NCBI GenBank assembly: GCA_963576475.1
Contig: OY754964.1
Span: forward strand, 49,561,473-49,625,472
DNA: 64,000 bases
From: Molanna angustata
Taxonomy: Eukaryota > Arthropoda > Insecta > Trichoptera > Molannidae
Direction of reading: 5' to 3'
Shown: positions 44,501 to 48,559 of the stretch, piece after piece
How positions within the stretch are numbered: the first letter of the stretch is position 1
How the letters are laid out: every line of letters starts with the position of its first letter
Notes under the pieces: model-generated
The model's input: the letters and a program-made list of their open reading frames with translations, nothing else
What the model was told of the DNA's origin: nothing
Database searches by the model: none
Translations under genes and position numbers: made by a program

Positions 44501-46152
44501 CTTGCTCTGTATTGGCAAATAGGACAATGTCATCGGCGAATCTAAGGTTGTTCAGTTTTTCTCCATTTATGTTGATCCCATAGTTGGTCCAGTCTAATTC
44601 TCGGAAAACGTCTTCTAATGCCAGGGTGAATAATTTGGGTGAGATCGTATCTCCCTGCCTAATTCATCTTTTTGTATTAATTTTTGGAGTAAGCTCATGT
44701 AACAGCTTATTCTCATGCGAAAAAATCATAATGGCTAATATTATATGTAGAAATATTAAAATATATTATAAAGAACTTTTAAAAATTGGGTTGATAAGAA
44801 ATCATAATTGGTGAACGTTAAGTGATAACGTAAACCAGCCGATTTCCGATCGTGAGCCCTGTAGGTGCCTTAAGTTCCTGGTTCTCCTATAATATTCCAA
44901 CTTCGTCCCTATTGAGATGTTTAAATTTTGTCATAAAATATCACTGACTCCCTACAGGGAAAAAATCCAATATTTGCGTATATGCAACAAAAAAAAGACT
45001 TTAATTTTAAGGATTAGAATGCATATTTTCATTGTGATTTGTAGCTGAATAAGCTGTCAAATATCAAATGAATATAAAAAAAAATTATTCTTAATACTTG
45101 CTAGTTTTTTATTTTATTTTATTGGATACAAATACTAAACATAATTTCAGAATATCGAAAAAACATTTCAACAAAAAGCCAAAAATGCATACATAATTTA
45201 ACAATACAAGTTGGAACAAGTTTAATTTTTTTAAATAATATTCAAAATGAAATTTGATGGGGAAGCGAAGAATTTTGGTGTCAAATAAATGTCTGAAATT
45301 TGTATTTGTACGTAACCAGTTAATTTTTTTGCTAAAACAAAACAAATGCGAATAAAAATAATTGAAAATATGGTTGAAATTGGAGAAGGTAAGAAATACA
45401 AAGGATAAATTTAAATATTAACATATTTTTGTCCTTTTTCTTCTGAATTTTGAGTCCTTACTAAATTTCAAATAGCAATTTGTTTTACACTGTGCAGCTT
45501 AAAAAGATAATGTAATATCCGCAAACAAAATTAGTCTATGATATATTGTTAAAATTGAATTTGTTGTAATATTTGTTTGTATGACTGTATGTTTGTTGAG
45601 TTTAAATAAAATAAAATAAAATAAAAAAATACCTACTATCGCTGGAAGATTATAAAAACTTCGATTAATTTGATGGTTTTTAAATTGAGATATGAATTGC
45701 ATTAGACGAGTTATTAACGTAAATATGCGGTTTATATGTAGATACGGGAGATAAGAGAATTAGGTCAGATGTGTTGAGACGCGATAAAATATTACGTTAT
45801 GTGTATAGAGCACAGAGGAAGTAAGACATAGAGTAATGCGAGGAAGGGAAAATGAAGGTAAGAGAAGGGGGAGTTAACAGCCAAAACAGACGCAAGTGGT
45901 GAATCAATCTAAACGCACGTCTCGCCTACCTGTTGGTGCGGTGTGCGTTTGCGCGTGTCCATAGTCCAAGTCACGTGGTGGCTGCACGTGGTGCAGATGG
46001 GGGTATGGGGACGGAGAGGGTGCGTAGTGGGGAGGGGGCCCGTAGCCCCCCGAGTACCCCCCTCCCCCCCAGTACGTCGGGTAGCCCCCCGCCTGACCCC
46101 CGTAATAGTAGTAGGGCGCCGCCCTGTACTCCGAATAGTTGCAGCAGTCCAT
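11087..46152 (-). CDS. Tyr/Gly/Pro-rich protein of unknown function, five exons, 336 aa
   Basis: Exons are 46152-45930, 42792-42722, 15440-15360, 12508-12323 and 11536-11087. All four introns have GT/AG ends and every junction keeps the frame (74 codons plus 1 base; 71 bp; 81 bp; 186 bp; 450 bp ending in TAA). Residues 1-74 are Tyr/Gly/Pro/His-rich (APYYYYGG, PTYWGGGGYSGG). Residues 75-98 are basic (RLRRIRERER). Residues 99-125 are a short Trp/Tyr exon (ETPWNYYQ). Residues 126-187 carry two proline runs. Residues 188-336 hold a basic stretch (KERGRKNKSPK) and an acidic end (KCEDSF). No signal peptide or membrane segment is seen, so a nuclear or cytosolic disordered protein is inferred, perhaps a transcription cofactor. 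I do not recognise the family. The segment QYRQTRIKEE is faintly like the POU-coactivator (OCA) peptide YQGVRVKE, too weak to name. Confidence 0.72.
12323..12508 (-). CDS. Exon 4 of the 336-aa gene (polyproline exon, 186 bp)
   Basis: Acceptor TTTTGCAG|AACGG and donor GACAAG|GTTATT. 62 codons in phase 0 on both sides. It contains two six-proline runs, a typical SH3/WW or profilin ligand composition, in an island of high GC. Confidence 0.72.
12826..13033. mobile_element. Degenerate foldback/MITE-like inverted repeat
   Basis: The left arm (from 'ccacgtctgagttttt' to 'accatcatcc') pairs imperfectly with the right arm ending near 13033 ('ggatgattgtttaaca' to 'acgtgga'). About 55-60 bp arms surround a short AT-rich centre. 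It lies in intron 3. No coding capacity. Confidence 0.55.
13647..13900 (-). mobile_element. LINE 3' tail, (AAATAAAT)n type
   Basis: On the minus strand an A/T-rich UTR ends in 'gccgtaaataaaataaata' repeats. The same layout closes the CR1-group copies at 26.9 and 58.3 kb. Coding sequence is absent, so this is an extreme 5' truncation. It lies in intron 3. Confidence 0.5.
14338..14458 (-). pseudogene. RTE retrotransposon 3' end, fragment
   Basis: Minus-strand translation gives ACMRRCLNVDEAMDMCQDRR, a stop, then LVLSTYPAR, matching the C-terminus of the RTE copy at 31.5-33.4 kb (ACMTRCMNVNEAKQVCQDRR). The tail shows the 'acgtgaaagtatgta' end. Only the last ~40 codons remain. Confidence 0.7.
14702..15105. 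mobile_element. Foldback element, copy 1, containing a SINE C insertion
   Basis: Shared left segment ('gacgaagttgggatatt', 'acctacagggcttacgac') and right segment ('ccaacttcgtctgtattgag', then a 'cctcccgtaaggg' motif). A near-perfect palindrome at about 14752-14822, centred on ggtttac|gtaaacc with arms of about 37 bp, sits in the left half. SINE C separates the halves. Confidence 0.65.
14826..14992 (+). mobile_element. SINE family C, tRNA-Thr(AGT)-like head
   Basis: The head 14829-14900 keeps a tRNA-like fold: A-box 'tggcagagcgg', anticodon loop CTAGTAA with AGT at 14861-14863, and B-box 'gagttcgaatcct'. The acceptor stem pairs ggtcg with cgacc. It runs without a CCA end into a conserved tail ('agcatttatttgct', 'ggaagatgtata', 'aaggatatattcat'). 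Copies occur at 18.4, 29.0 and 41.4 kb. The tail shows it is a SINE and not a tRNA gene. Confidence 0.8.
15360..15440 (-). CDS. Exon 3 of the 336-aa gene (81 bp)
   Basis: Acceptor TTATTACAG|GG and donor TATCAG|GTAATA. Exactly 27 codons in phase 0, with a Trp/Tyr-rich sequence (GGLDWADCSY to PWNYYQ). As a symmetric exon it could be skipped without breaking the frame. Confidence 0.72.
15475..15900. mobile_element. Foldback element, copy 2
   Basis: A long inverted repeat. The left arm (about 15485-15545, 'aacagatttttaattatc', 'gacgaagttggaatattt') is the reverse complement of the right arm (about 15784-15845), essentially without mismatch for over 60 bp. The interior carries the 'ggcttacgacctgtcatc' motif seen in copies 1 and 3. 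It begins only about 35 bp upstream of exon 3 (minus strand), so the acceptor region sits against the element. Confidence 0.75.
16281..16780. repeat. Tandem repeat, 125 bp x 4
   Basis: Units start at 16281, 16406, 16531 and 16656 with 'taccgatgaagtattgtg'. Copies differ by only one to three bases, so the expansion is recent. No ORF. Confidence 0.95.
16841..17291. repeat. Tandem repeat, 41 bp x 11
   Basis: Units from 'catttacataattatagtg' every 41 bp from 16841. Nearly identical; one unit has cat>tat near its end and another has 'aataatag' for 'aattatag'. It follows the 125-bp array after 60 bp. Confidence 0.95.
17462..17515. repeat. Perfect hairpin, 24-bp arms
   Basis: 'aattctgaagtgtgtata...' pairs with '...tatacacacttcagaatt' around a 6-nt loop (aagctc). 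No mismatch. Confidence 0.9.
17757..17802. repeat. Hairpin, 21-bp arms, one mismatch
   Basis: 'atggattatttacatgaga' pairs with 'tctcctgtaaataatccat' across a 4-nt loop. Confidence 0.8.
17825..18310 (+). repeat. Interspersed repeat R1, copy 1
   Basis: About 480 bp that reappears in reverse orientation at 41958-42357. Shared blocks include 'gcaaaatttgaaaagaat', 'tataatcgataaagtaaaat' and 'caatctcagcatgatac'. No ORF and no clear terminal repeats, so it is an unclassified mobile element or MITE. Confidence 0.65.
18444..18584 (+). mobile_element. SINE family C, copy with deleted head
   Basis: The tRNA-like head lacks the D-arm/anticodon-stem part ('ggttagtaatccagtgg'), but the B-box 'gagttcgaatcctgcc' and the tail ('gaatgtatgagaatgta') are kept. 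Confidence 0.75.
18682..18737. repeat. Imperfect hairpin, 17-bp arms
   Basis: 'ggttgtaaccaaagacc' against 'ggtctttggttgtaacc', two mismatches, 22-nt spacer. Confidence 0.7.
18840..19080 (+). repeat. Interspersed repeat R2, copy 1
   Basis: Shares blocks with the reverse strand of 51020-51240: 'aatccaactgtcgatt', 'caagagaa', 'tactcagaattcggagtaga'. Non-coding, class unknown. Confidence 0.55.
19258..19615 (+). mobile_element. RTE-like 3' UTR with a local 47-bp duplication
   Basis: It ends 'ctggctaccccacattgtgg' and then 'gccgtgatggtatgaatga', the terminal signature of the RTE copies here. Near its left end a 41-bp block ('tgcttttctgtgaggcaccg') occurs twice, at 19276 and 19323. Confidence 0.5.
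19845..20060 (+). mobile_element. SINE family A, diverged copy
   Basis: tRNA-like head ('ttggtatctgactgctgat', B-box 'ggttcgattcccgg') followed by the family body ('cagtctggatctgtgagacg', 'cagaatgtggcaacttg'). Confidence 0.8.
20269..20526. repeat. Tandem repeat, 43 bp x 6
   Basis: Units 'gtttttgtagatacctacct' repeat every 43 bp. Only the first unit differs visibly (gatatc for gatacc). Confidence 0.95.
20595..20705 (+). mobile_element. LINE-like 3' tail (cttgcctagtggggcgtta type)
   Basis: A GC-richer block 'caggtcttgcctagtggggc' is followed by A-rich sequence and (AAAT)n. Related words occur at 38.9 kb and 51.75 kb, so it is an interspersed 3' end. Confidence 0.45.
20805..20915. mobile_element. 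Rearranged SINE B tail pieces
   Basis: A reversed piece ('cattgcaccttgtgcaagtg') abuts a forward piece ('cagttggaagaaattgcc', 'caatacactcgccact') of the same tail. Confidence 0.5.
20916..22200. other. Intronic AT-rich stretch with one C-rich patch and (CA)n
   Basis: No gene supported. 21360-21480 is C/T-rich (tccccgtccgtcccg) and 21540-21557 is a (CA)n run. The open frames across it are low-complexity. Confidence 0.45.
22210..22960 (-). pseudogene. CR1/L2-like LINE C-terminus split by an RTE insertion
   Basis: Bridging the insertion at 22349-22752, the minus strand reads FDRRFVVSGPMKWNTLAPDV, then RSAQSTFNKGLKTALF. This is the conserved last segment of many CR1/L2-group polyproteins (form: SGPxLWNSLPxxLR...FKxxLKxxLF). 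A 3' UTR follows, ending in 'gcgctatataaataa', the family-typical terminus. An upstream TAA shows decay. Confidence 0.65.
22349..22752 (+). mobile_element. 5'-truncated RTE copy with 13-bp target duplication
   Basis: It encodes the RTE C-terminus: RMKVNTLRWFGHVERMNEER, then GRGRPRKGWHDHVNDILKEG, then VWRSVLSAYPARDMA, with a 'gatggtatgtatgtatgta' tail. The target duplication 'tgctttgagcact' is at 22336-22348 and 22753-22765. It has no reverse transcriptase core. Confidence 0.85.
22961..23738. other. Intronic AT-rich spacer
   Basis: No gene, repeat or conserved motif recognised. Confidence 0.4.
23739..24009. repeat. Tandem duplication, about 142 bp x 2, diverged
   Basis: Both units run from 'atatctctaat' to 'cgccattgtataatataaa'. 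Several substitutions and indels separate them, so it is older than the other arrays. Confidence 0.8.
24010..24555. other. Intronic AT-rich spacer
   Basis: Mostly T-rich and A-rich runs; nothing recognised. Confidence 0.4.
24556..25060 (-). pseudogene. Jockey-like LINE polyprotein C-terminal fragment
   Basis: The minus strand encodes RPIMTYAVEMRADNGNEGSK, a TLRDRV...EIRKTCGIEDI segment, HGRDHVARMDSDRLAYIV and GRRLPGKPHKRW. This order (PIMTYAxE, then RxRxxDI, then WxxHVxRM, then GRxxxGxPxxRW) is the conserved tail after the reverse transcriptase in jockey/RTE-like elements. No YADD motif, stops at both sides. Dead copy. Confidence 0.7.
25061..26946. other. Intronic AT-rich stretch
   Basis: No supported gene. 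The 105-codon minus frame at 25106-25423 is AT-driven and has no motif. Nothing else recognised. Confidence 0.4.
26947..27480 (-). pseudogene. CR1-group LINE, 3' fragment
   Basis: The minus strand from about 27450 encodes NYAIDCPELLKLININVPSK, then YHSPITRLHRVGN, then a stop. It aligns with the end of the CR1-group ORF2 at 58.8-59.5 kb (YLLSAINLRVPSLVTRS ... LQRLHSLGN). The UTR then runs to a 'taaaataaataaataaata' tail at 26947. Confidence 0.7.
27715..27900 (+). repeat. Interspersed repeat R3, copy 1
   Basis: 'gccgagaaggggggcgattt', 'accaacgaagcaaaaata' and 'aaccggaagctcgttcaa' recur in the same order at 63846-63945. No ORF. Unclassified. Confidence 0.65.
27901..28300. other. GC-rich intronic patch with G12 run
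   Basis: G-rich sequence (ggtctgggggggggggg at 28075-28092) flanked by purine-rich text. An open frame on the minus strand is proline-rich but has no exon borders. Possibly a G-quadruplex-forming segment or a remnant; no gene claimed. Confidence 0.4.
28350..28525. mobile_element. Foldback/MITE-like inverted repeat, 51-bp core arms
   Basis: 28369-28419 ('gaaaacgcttaacgatatc') pairs with 28461-28511 ('gatatcgttaagcgttttc') with few mismatches. Weaker outer pairing (cctgagtcaa / ttggctcagg) extends it. The centre is 41 bp. Confidence 0.75.
28526..28726. other. Short AT-rich spacer
   Basis: Nothing recognised between the inverted repeat and the SINE. Confidence 0.4.
28727..28913 (-). mobile_element. 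SINE family A, minus-strand copy
   Basis: Reverse complement reads 'ggccttcgtggctcagttgg', 'ctgactgctgatccaaggg', B-box 'ggattcgattcccgg', then the body to 'cccgagtagcaat'. Full head and body. Confidence 0.85.
29045..29185 (+). mobile_element. SINE family C, diverged copy
   Basis: 'atggtggcagaaatagcatc', 'ttagtaatccggtgatggc', B-box-like 'aagttcgaacttcatcc', and tail 'agaggaatgtttgaggtcgt'. Confidence 0.65.
29186..30355. other. Intronic stretch with one coding-like segment
   Basis: Mostly AT-rich. At 30060-30165 the plus strand reads RMRHLLLVAAEEARRREKEQ and further charged sequence, with a purine-rich run. It has coiled-coil-like composition, but no domain and no clear splice borders were found. 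Left unannotated as a gene. Confidence 0.35.
30360..30850. repeat. Degenerate tandem repeat, about 33-bp units
   Basis: About 15 variants of 'ttggtaatatccgtcagt' plus 'aaatttgacataaaa'. Unit length drifts by a few bases. Repetitive minus-strand frames over it are by-products. Confidence 0.9.
31015..31230 (+). mobile_element. SINE family B, full copy
   Basis: tRNA-like head with 'gacggagttggtaaacag', B-box 'gggttcgagcccc' and 'agcagaagataaattta', then the tail 'caataaactcgctacttgcg', 'aggaagtgtttattattatt'. Confidence 0.8.
31503..33475 (+). mobile_element. RTE-clade LINE, 5'-truncated, intact RT frame
   Basis: One open frame (31521-33437 and slightly upstream) covers reverse transcriptase and C-terminus. 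Motifs are FKKGSKLDCKNYRAISL (about residue 189), FIDLEKAYDKVD (267), GVRQGCVLSPWLF (325) and the catalytic YADD (367-370). The RTE tail then runs RWFGHVERMNDERLTKK to VWRSVLSAYPK. The layout matches lepidopteran RTE elements such as HmRTE. The apurinic endonuclease expected upstream is absent. The 3' end is 'ggcgtgatggtatgtatg' repeats. A possible 9-bp duplication 'taattaata' flanks it (31494, 33476). It sits in intron 2, opposite to the host gene. It cannot jump by itself but looks young, with 638 codons free of stops. Confidence 0.88.
31521..33437 (+). CDS. Reverse transcriptase of the RTE copy (638 codons)
   Basis: Partial polyprotein. In a live element it would prime cDNA synthesis at nicked target DNA. 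All visible RT motifs keep their catalytic Asp residues (D269 of FIDLEKAYD, D369-D370 of YADD). The first ATG-like start is arbitrary because the element is truncated upstream; the frame reads back through AWKKW to about 31497. No regulation is visible, and expression would depend on the host transcript. Confidence 0.85.
   Translation: MTCKGERNEKEKEARKVYNECKRKTKEAVKREKNALKDSESIKIVNDFAGNKKMFWKRVNRRKQVTSNGSKCINDKDGNMVMDETKVTQRWKEYFEELYESSQSESMRYVRITQNENENDREKITIDEVREAVKHARTGKAAGFDCITTELIKYGGEKTMEWCHCLFNKCWETGYTPSDWRNAVIVPLFKKGSKLDCKNYRAISLLSSVGKLYARILDQKLRKVTESKVWDAQGAFVRGRGCTDQIFSLRMAIEKVLAKNQKLFCAFIDLEKAYDKVDREKLWNVLSVNGVESKLIGAIASLYEGSQACVRVDNSLTDWFPINKGVRQGCVLSPWLFNLYIDYCVKELKNANIGLKLDDVNVCDLMYADDKVLMAESVKDLEYLVKMVFDGCIQNGLRMNGAKSKVMVFEKNERRTICEIRVNNELLEQVDEYVYLGSMFQRDGKLEKDIERRVTAANRVNGALRTIMADPIISRPAKLAVHNAIVVPTIMYASETWAWQKMHESKINAVEMRSLRRMCGKTIYDRIRNQDIRRECKIERDILSRMKINALRWFGHVERMNDERLTKKVYKAEKSGMRCKGRPRKSWHDHINEILKEGNIRSQNNRRACMTRCMNVNEAKQVCQDRRVWRSVLSAYPK
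33744..34372. repeat. Tandem repeat, 24 bp x about 26
   Basis: Units of 'aaacatacatacacatatta' plus 'tata'. A few units carry 'taaaaaaa' instead of 'tatataaa'. It starts about 270 bp after the RTE tail and may have grown from a similar (TACA)n tail. Confidence 0.95.
34373..35021. other. Intronic spacer, possible upstream region of a plus-strand ORF
   Basis: AT-rich. 'ttttataaacaatt' near 34922 could be a TATA box about 100 bp before the ATG at 35022. No repeat recognised. Confidence 0.3.
35022..35129 (+). CDS. Short ORF with signal-peptide-like start
   Basis: 35 codons then TGA. Residues 1-4 are MKIG, residues 7-19 are hydrophobic (LLCVMVSILCLSV), and STA-Q gives a plausible cleavage after Ala25, leaving a ten-residue tail with one Cys. 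A perfect donor-like GTAAGT lies at 35076 after 18 codons in phase 0, so this may be the first exon of a longer secreted protein. It sits on the opposite strand within intron 2, at the edge of a GC-rich patch. Downstream exons were not found, and chance is not excluded. Confidence 0.35.
   Translation: MKIGNNLLCVMVSILCLSVSGVSTAQCTVERKGTY
35085..35215. promoter_or_regulatory. GC-rich island in intron 2
   Basis: 'gggcgcacgcgccttagac' and 'cccctccgcgccgcggccc' make a CpG-dense patch in DNA that is otherwise strongly AT-rich. It could be an internal promoter, enhancer or an unrecognised exon. Confidence 0.35.
35725..35850 (+). mobile_element. RTE 3'-end remnant, copy 1 of a pair
   Basis: 'atcaagataggatagtgtgg', 'cctaccccttatatg' and 'gctcgatggtatgtatg' match the last codons and terminus of RTE. 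The preceding 'gatattttgttttctataca' is shared with 50345-50380, so both derive from one subfamily. Confidence 0.6.
35851..36773. other. Intronic AT-rich stretch with one hairpin
   Basis: A perfect 17-bp hairpin at 36018-36054 ('cagctatacatttttaa' against 'ttaaaaatgtatagctg', 3-nt loop). No genes. Confidence 0.6.
36774..36995 (+). mobile_element. Possible solo LTR
   Basis: It starts TG. TATA-like 'tgtatataatagaaggtgcg' precedes a GC-richer segment ('gtgcgcggcgtctttcgctc') and an A/T-rich stretch ('aatataagtgttaaatattg'), the usual U3-R-U5 texture. 'cactcgactaccctaaacc' follows. No second copy or gag-pol is present. Confidence 0.3.
37108..37364. repeat. Perfect palindrome, 127-bp arms, 3-nt loop
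   Basis: The two arms are exact reverse complements for 127 bp, centred at 37236 (aca-ttt-tgt). They contain 'cccgacgaccgtttcggc' and 'caactggtgttgaatacaca'. A transcript from either strand would form a long hairpin RNA. No ORF is conserved across it. Confidence 0.95.
37365..38289. other. Intronic AT-rich stretch
   Basis: Includes a C9 run near 37684 and an unrecognised less AT-rich patch (37610-37800). No gene supported. Confidence 0.4.
38290..38420 (+). repeat. Interspersed repeat R4, copy 1
   Basis: 'atatccgcaaacaaaatt' and 'gtatgactgtatgttt' followed by A-rich sequence; the same order occurs at 45510-45635. Probably a LINE/SINE 3' end. Confidence 0.55.
38722..38775 (+). mobile_element. 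SINE B tail fragment
   Basis: 'gttgcttctctgggctgaaa' and 'cactggtattttggaagaaa' match the SINE B middle at 41.26 kb. Confidence 0.55.
38815..39080 (-). mobile_element. LINE-like 3' UTR (aggcaaaagcctgttccgag type)
   Basis: A T-rich end at 38815 followed by A/T-rich UTR and a GC-richer block with a short self-pairing motif (tgcctcactaggca / ttccgaggcaat). Related words occur at 20.6 and 51.75 kb. Coding part absent. Confidence 0.35.
39081..40014. other. Intronic AT-rich stretch
   Basis: No gene or repeat recognised. Confidence 0.4.
40015..40105. promoter_or_regulatory. CpG-rich block with E2F-like motif in intron 2
   Basis: 'gattggcgccggagtggggc', 'gggcgtcgcgacgccggg' and 'aatggcgggaaaagcg' are packed in 90 bp of otherwise AT-rich intron. 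The last matches the E2F-type GGCGGGAAA. Regulatory role inferred. Confidence 0.35.
40679..41005 (+). mobile_element. SINE family A, long copy with SINE B-type tail
   Basis: Head 'cggcctttgtggctcagttg', a mutated B-box ('aggatcatttcccggtgg'), body to 'cccgagaagcaat', then 'gggctagaaacactgg', 'caataaactcgcca' and 'gaagtgtttattattattac', the tail seen in SINE B. Confidence 0.85.
41125..41358 (+). mobile_element. SINE family B, full copy
   Basis: 'ccttggcacagttggtacg', B-box 'gggttcgatacccagc', middle 'gcttctctgggctggaaac' and tail 'caataaactcgccacttgcg', 'gcaaggaagtgtttatcatc'. Confidence 0.85.
41371..41490 (+). mobile_element. SINE family C, 3' fragment
   Basis: 'cctcgaccgatttcgttcac' to 'ttgtttcaagggcatatt'; lies directly after the SINE B copy. 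Confidence 0.7.
41958..42357 (-). repeat. Interspersed repeat R1, copy 2
   Basis: Reverse-strand partner of 17825-18310, ending with 'tttcatgaaatgagtttg' on the minus strand. It lies in intron 2 about 365 bp after exon 2 (minus strand). Confidence 0.65.
42722..42792 (-). CDS. Exon 2 of the 336-aa gene (71 bp)
   Basis: Acceptor TTTTTCCAG|AT and donor AAAGG|GTAAGA. Two leading bases complete an Asp codon begun in exon 1, then 23 codons of strongly basic sequence (DRLRRIRERE). It ends in phase 0. Confidence 0.7.
42796..43603. other. Intron 1, AT-rich part
   Basis: No gene or repeat recognised between exon 2 and the foldback element. Confidence 0.4.
43604..45000. mobile_element. Foldback element, copy 3, carrying RTE sequence
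   Basis: The left end 43609-43697 ('atctcaatagaaacgaagtt', 'caaggcttccgacctgtc') and right end 44799-45000 ('acgtaaaccagccgattt', 'ccaacttcgtccctattgag', 'ctccctacaggg') are the inverted ends known from copies 1 and 2. Between them lies 1.1 kb dominated by a minus-strand RTE fragment. It lies in intron 1. Confidence 0.65.
43822..44665 (-). pseudogene. RTE-clade reverse transcriptase, 3' half, frameshifted
   Basis: The minus strand encodes RQGDTISPKLFTLALEDVF, the catalytic LRFADDIVLFA, then MLTDLKNQCIRVGLKMNINK and GQDIGRVESYVYLGHTVKL. After a frame change near 44000-44070 comes GRPQTRWSDDIKKVAG and RDQWKSKREAFVQYW. This tail is typical of another RTE subfamily than the 31.5-kb copy. The 5' part with endonuclease and early RT motifs is missing. 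Confidence 0.82.
45001..45505. other. Intron 1, AT-rich part
   Basis: Nothing recognised. Confidence 0.4.
45506..45635 (+). repeat. Interspersed repeat R4, copy 2
   Basis: Matches 38290-38420 ('aatatccgcaaacaaaatta', 'tgtatgactgtatgtttg') and ends in an A-rich (AAAAT)n tail. Confidence 0.55.
45930..46152 (-). CDS. Exon 1 (coding part) of the 336-aa gene
   Basis: The first ATG in this open frame is at 46152 in context AAACATGG, a good insect start. The exon encodes 74 residues dominated by Tyr, Gly, Pro and His and ends CAACAG|GTAGGC, leaving one base. Its high GC content contrasts with the AT-rich surroundings, as expected for coding sequence here. Confidence 0.75.
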
Positions 46153-46789
46153 GTTTAGGAAATCAACTCCCAATTCAGATTCACACACCGATCTTCGTCT
46201 GTTGGGTGCAGTCAGATATGCGCGGATTAACTTTTGATTAGGAAACACTTGATTTGACTTGACACAATGGATTTTAATGATTTATTAATTATGGAATATT
46301 TAATCAATTTAGGTTTACTTGCATTCAATCTATTTTATTGTACTATGAATTAAATCGCCGAAAAGCCGCTTCAAAAACACTTAACTCATTCACTCATTAT
46401 CATCAATCGTCTTGATTATATCCACGAATTTTTGAATTTAACATTACTATAGCAGATTTCGACGATCAATTAATTAAAGGATATTTAAATATTTCAGCTT
46501 TTGTTAAATTAGATAATATTTTTTATTGTGTTAATAAAATATGATTATTGATTAATGAACAATCAATAACATGGAATAAAACTTCATCAAACTTTGTGAA
46601 AAAAACACTACGAGATCTTCAAAAGTTAATTTTTTTTAAATATTATAGGGAGAATTTTTATTGTTGAGTTTAATTGTATTGTAAGTAAGAATGTGAGGCT
46701 GATGCCTCCAAAACACATTTGATTGTAAAATTAAATTTATGGGATCGACTAAATTTTTTACAGTTAATTCATTGTCCAAAAATTATTGC
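46153..46789. other. 5' side of the 336-aa gene
   Basis: AT-rich; probably contains the 5' UTR and core promoter of the minus-strand gene. No TATA/Inr combination stands out. Confidence 0.35.
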
Positions 46790-46848
46790 GATAATTATTG
46801 GTCGCGCCTCCGCGTCGGCGGGGCGCGCCCCTCAACATTTCTCCATGC
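46790..46848. promoter_or_regulatory. CpG-rich patch upstream of the 336-aa gene
   Basis: 'cgcctccgcgtcggcggggc' followed by 'gcgcccctcaac', including the palindrome GGGGCGCGCCCC, about 640 bp upstream of the start codon. A promoter or enhancer role is inferred from position and base composition. Confidence 0.35.
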
Positions 46849-48235
46849 ACATTGATATCTGTTTGCTTTATCACTTTTTATTATTGTTCGCTTTTTAATA
46901 TAAATATTTTAAGCACGTAAAAATAATAGTTTTGCTTGATAGCTAGTCCACTAACAAAAGTTTTTAAACTGTTTTTTGTTGTCAAAATACACAAAGATAA
47001 ACAAAAGTTTTATTGTTAATATGTATTTTTTTGCATTGTCACTGAAATATAACGAATAAGTTAAAATTTTTGTAAATAATGAAAAATTGGACGAATTTAA
47101 AAATACCATTTTTTCCAGTATTTATATGAAAGATGATTTATGTTATTGATATTTATTATTTAACAATATTATCGAATGCAGTTTTAAGAACTGATACAAT
47201 TTGAATATCAGTACTTTATATCAAAATAACTTAAATATAAAAAGTATATAAAATAAAAAACCCTTTAATTTAAAATCAATATGTCAAATGTAATAATAAT
47301 TTTGGAATATGTCTAAATGTATAATAAAATATACATGAAAAATTTGTTGATAATTTTCTAATAAATCTTGTAATTGCCAAAATATTAGAGATATATTTTT
47401 CTTACACATAATAAATAATACTAAACATGTAGCCATTAATATTATGAGATTTTTTATAATAAGGAGCCTAAATTATTATTTAAAAATAAATGTATTAAAA
47501 TATCAGCTGCTGGGAGCGAATACTCCAGCCAAAGCACGTCCACTTGGACCAGAAATGAAGGTGGAATTAAACTGTTTATTTCCACAGAAGTTTTCTCATG
47601 AATGGAAACTTGTTTCTGTCGACTTTCCTCGCCCCCGAAAAACCCCCTCCACAACAAAACTGAACCAATAAACTTTATCACAACAAATATTTATATTGCT
47701 ATTTCAAAACTTTAATCTTCTTTCAGAATAAACGTTTATTGACATCACATATTTTTTGTGCATATCAAATCTATAAAAAAATGGATTTATCGAGTATTGT
47801 CCAATAATTTAAATTAACATTCATTGATATCGTTTTAAATCTACATAAACTCGTAAATTAATATTTTTTAATTAACTATTAAAAAAACACTTTCAAATGA
47901 GTTATTTTATTAATTAATATTTTTAATGTAATATTTTCAATGATTATGTTTTGTTAGAATTTAAAAATTTAGTTAACACTCTTTGACATTTAATGGCTGA
48001 TACATCGAAGAATTTACTATAATTTTAATACTCGATATCGATTCACGAATTATGAAATGGGAGTGAATTTTTCTTCCTAGATTATTATTATTTATTATAA
48101 TTATTTTTTTTTATTTAAAGATTTTAATATTTTAACATAAAAATAATGTATGGAATATATTTAGTACGGTTCATGTTGTTAATATTATTTGAATAGCATT
48201 TTATTTTCGGGTAAAAATAGGGGTACAAATTTAAG
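46849..48235. other. AT-rich intergenic stretch
   Basis: A 75-codon plus frame at 47444-47671 has mixed composition but no domain. Otherwise nothing recognised. Confidence 0.4.
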
Positions 48236-48262
48236 GGGGCGGGGCAATGACGTATTTTGGGA
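48236..48262. promoter_or_regulatory. GC box next to a CRE-like motif
   Basis: 'gggggcggggc' followed by 'aatgacgtatt'. Isolated in AT-rich DNA; role inferred from motif only. Confidence 0.25.
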
Positions 48263-48559
48263 CTCGACCATTTATCTTTCTATTTTTATCTAAATTTTAG
48301 GACAGATCGCAAATGATGAAATTAAGGATGATAAGTAATAAATTGTCTTCATAAGACTAAAAATACCGCCAAATAATAAAAATATATGTATTTGGTGAAA
48401 TGTAAACATTGAATTGTATGGGGAGGAAGAGATTGATTTTTTTTTTGTTCCTAGAAACATGAATTAAATTTTATACTGCGTTTATTTACAAATTTGTGTC
48501 ATTTCTGAGTAGTGCGGATAAAAAGTCTAGTTTAAACTTGCTTTTGGCGATGTATTATT

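Noticed and set aside
45933..46241. Plus-strand 102-codon Pro/Arg-rich frame
   Set aside because: Antisense to exon 1 of the 336-aa gene; its composition follows from the GC-rich exon.
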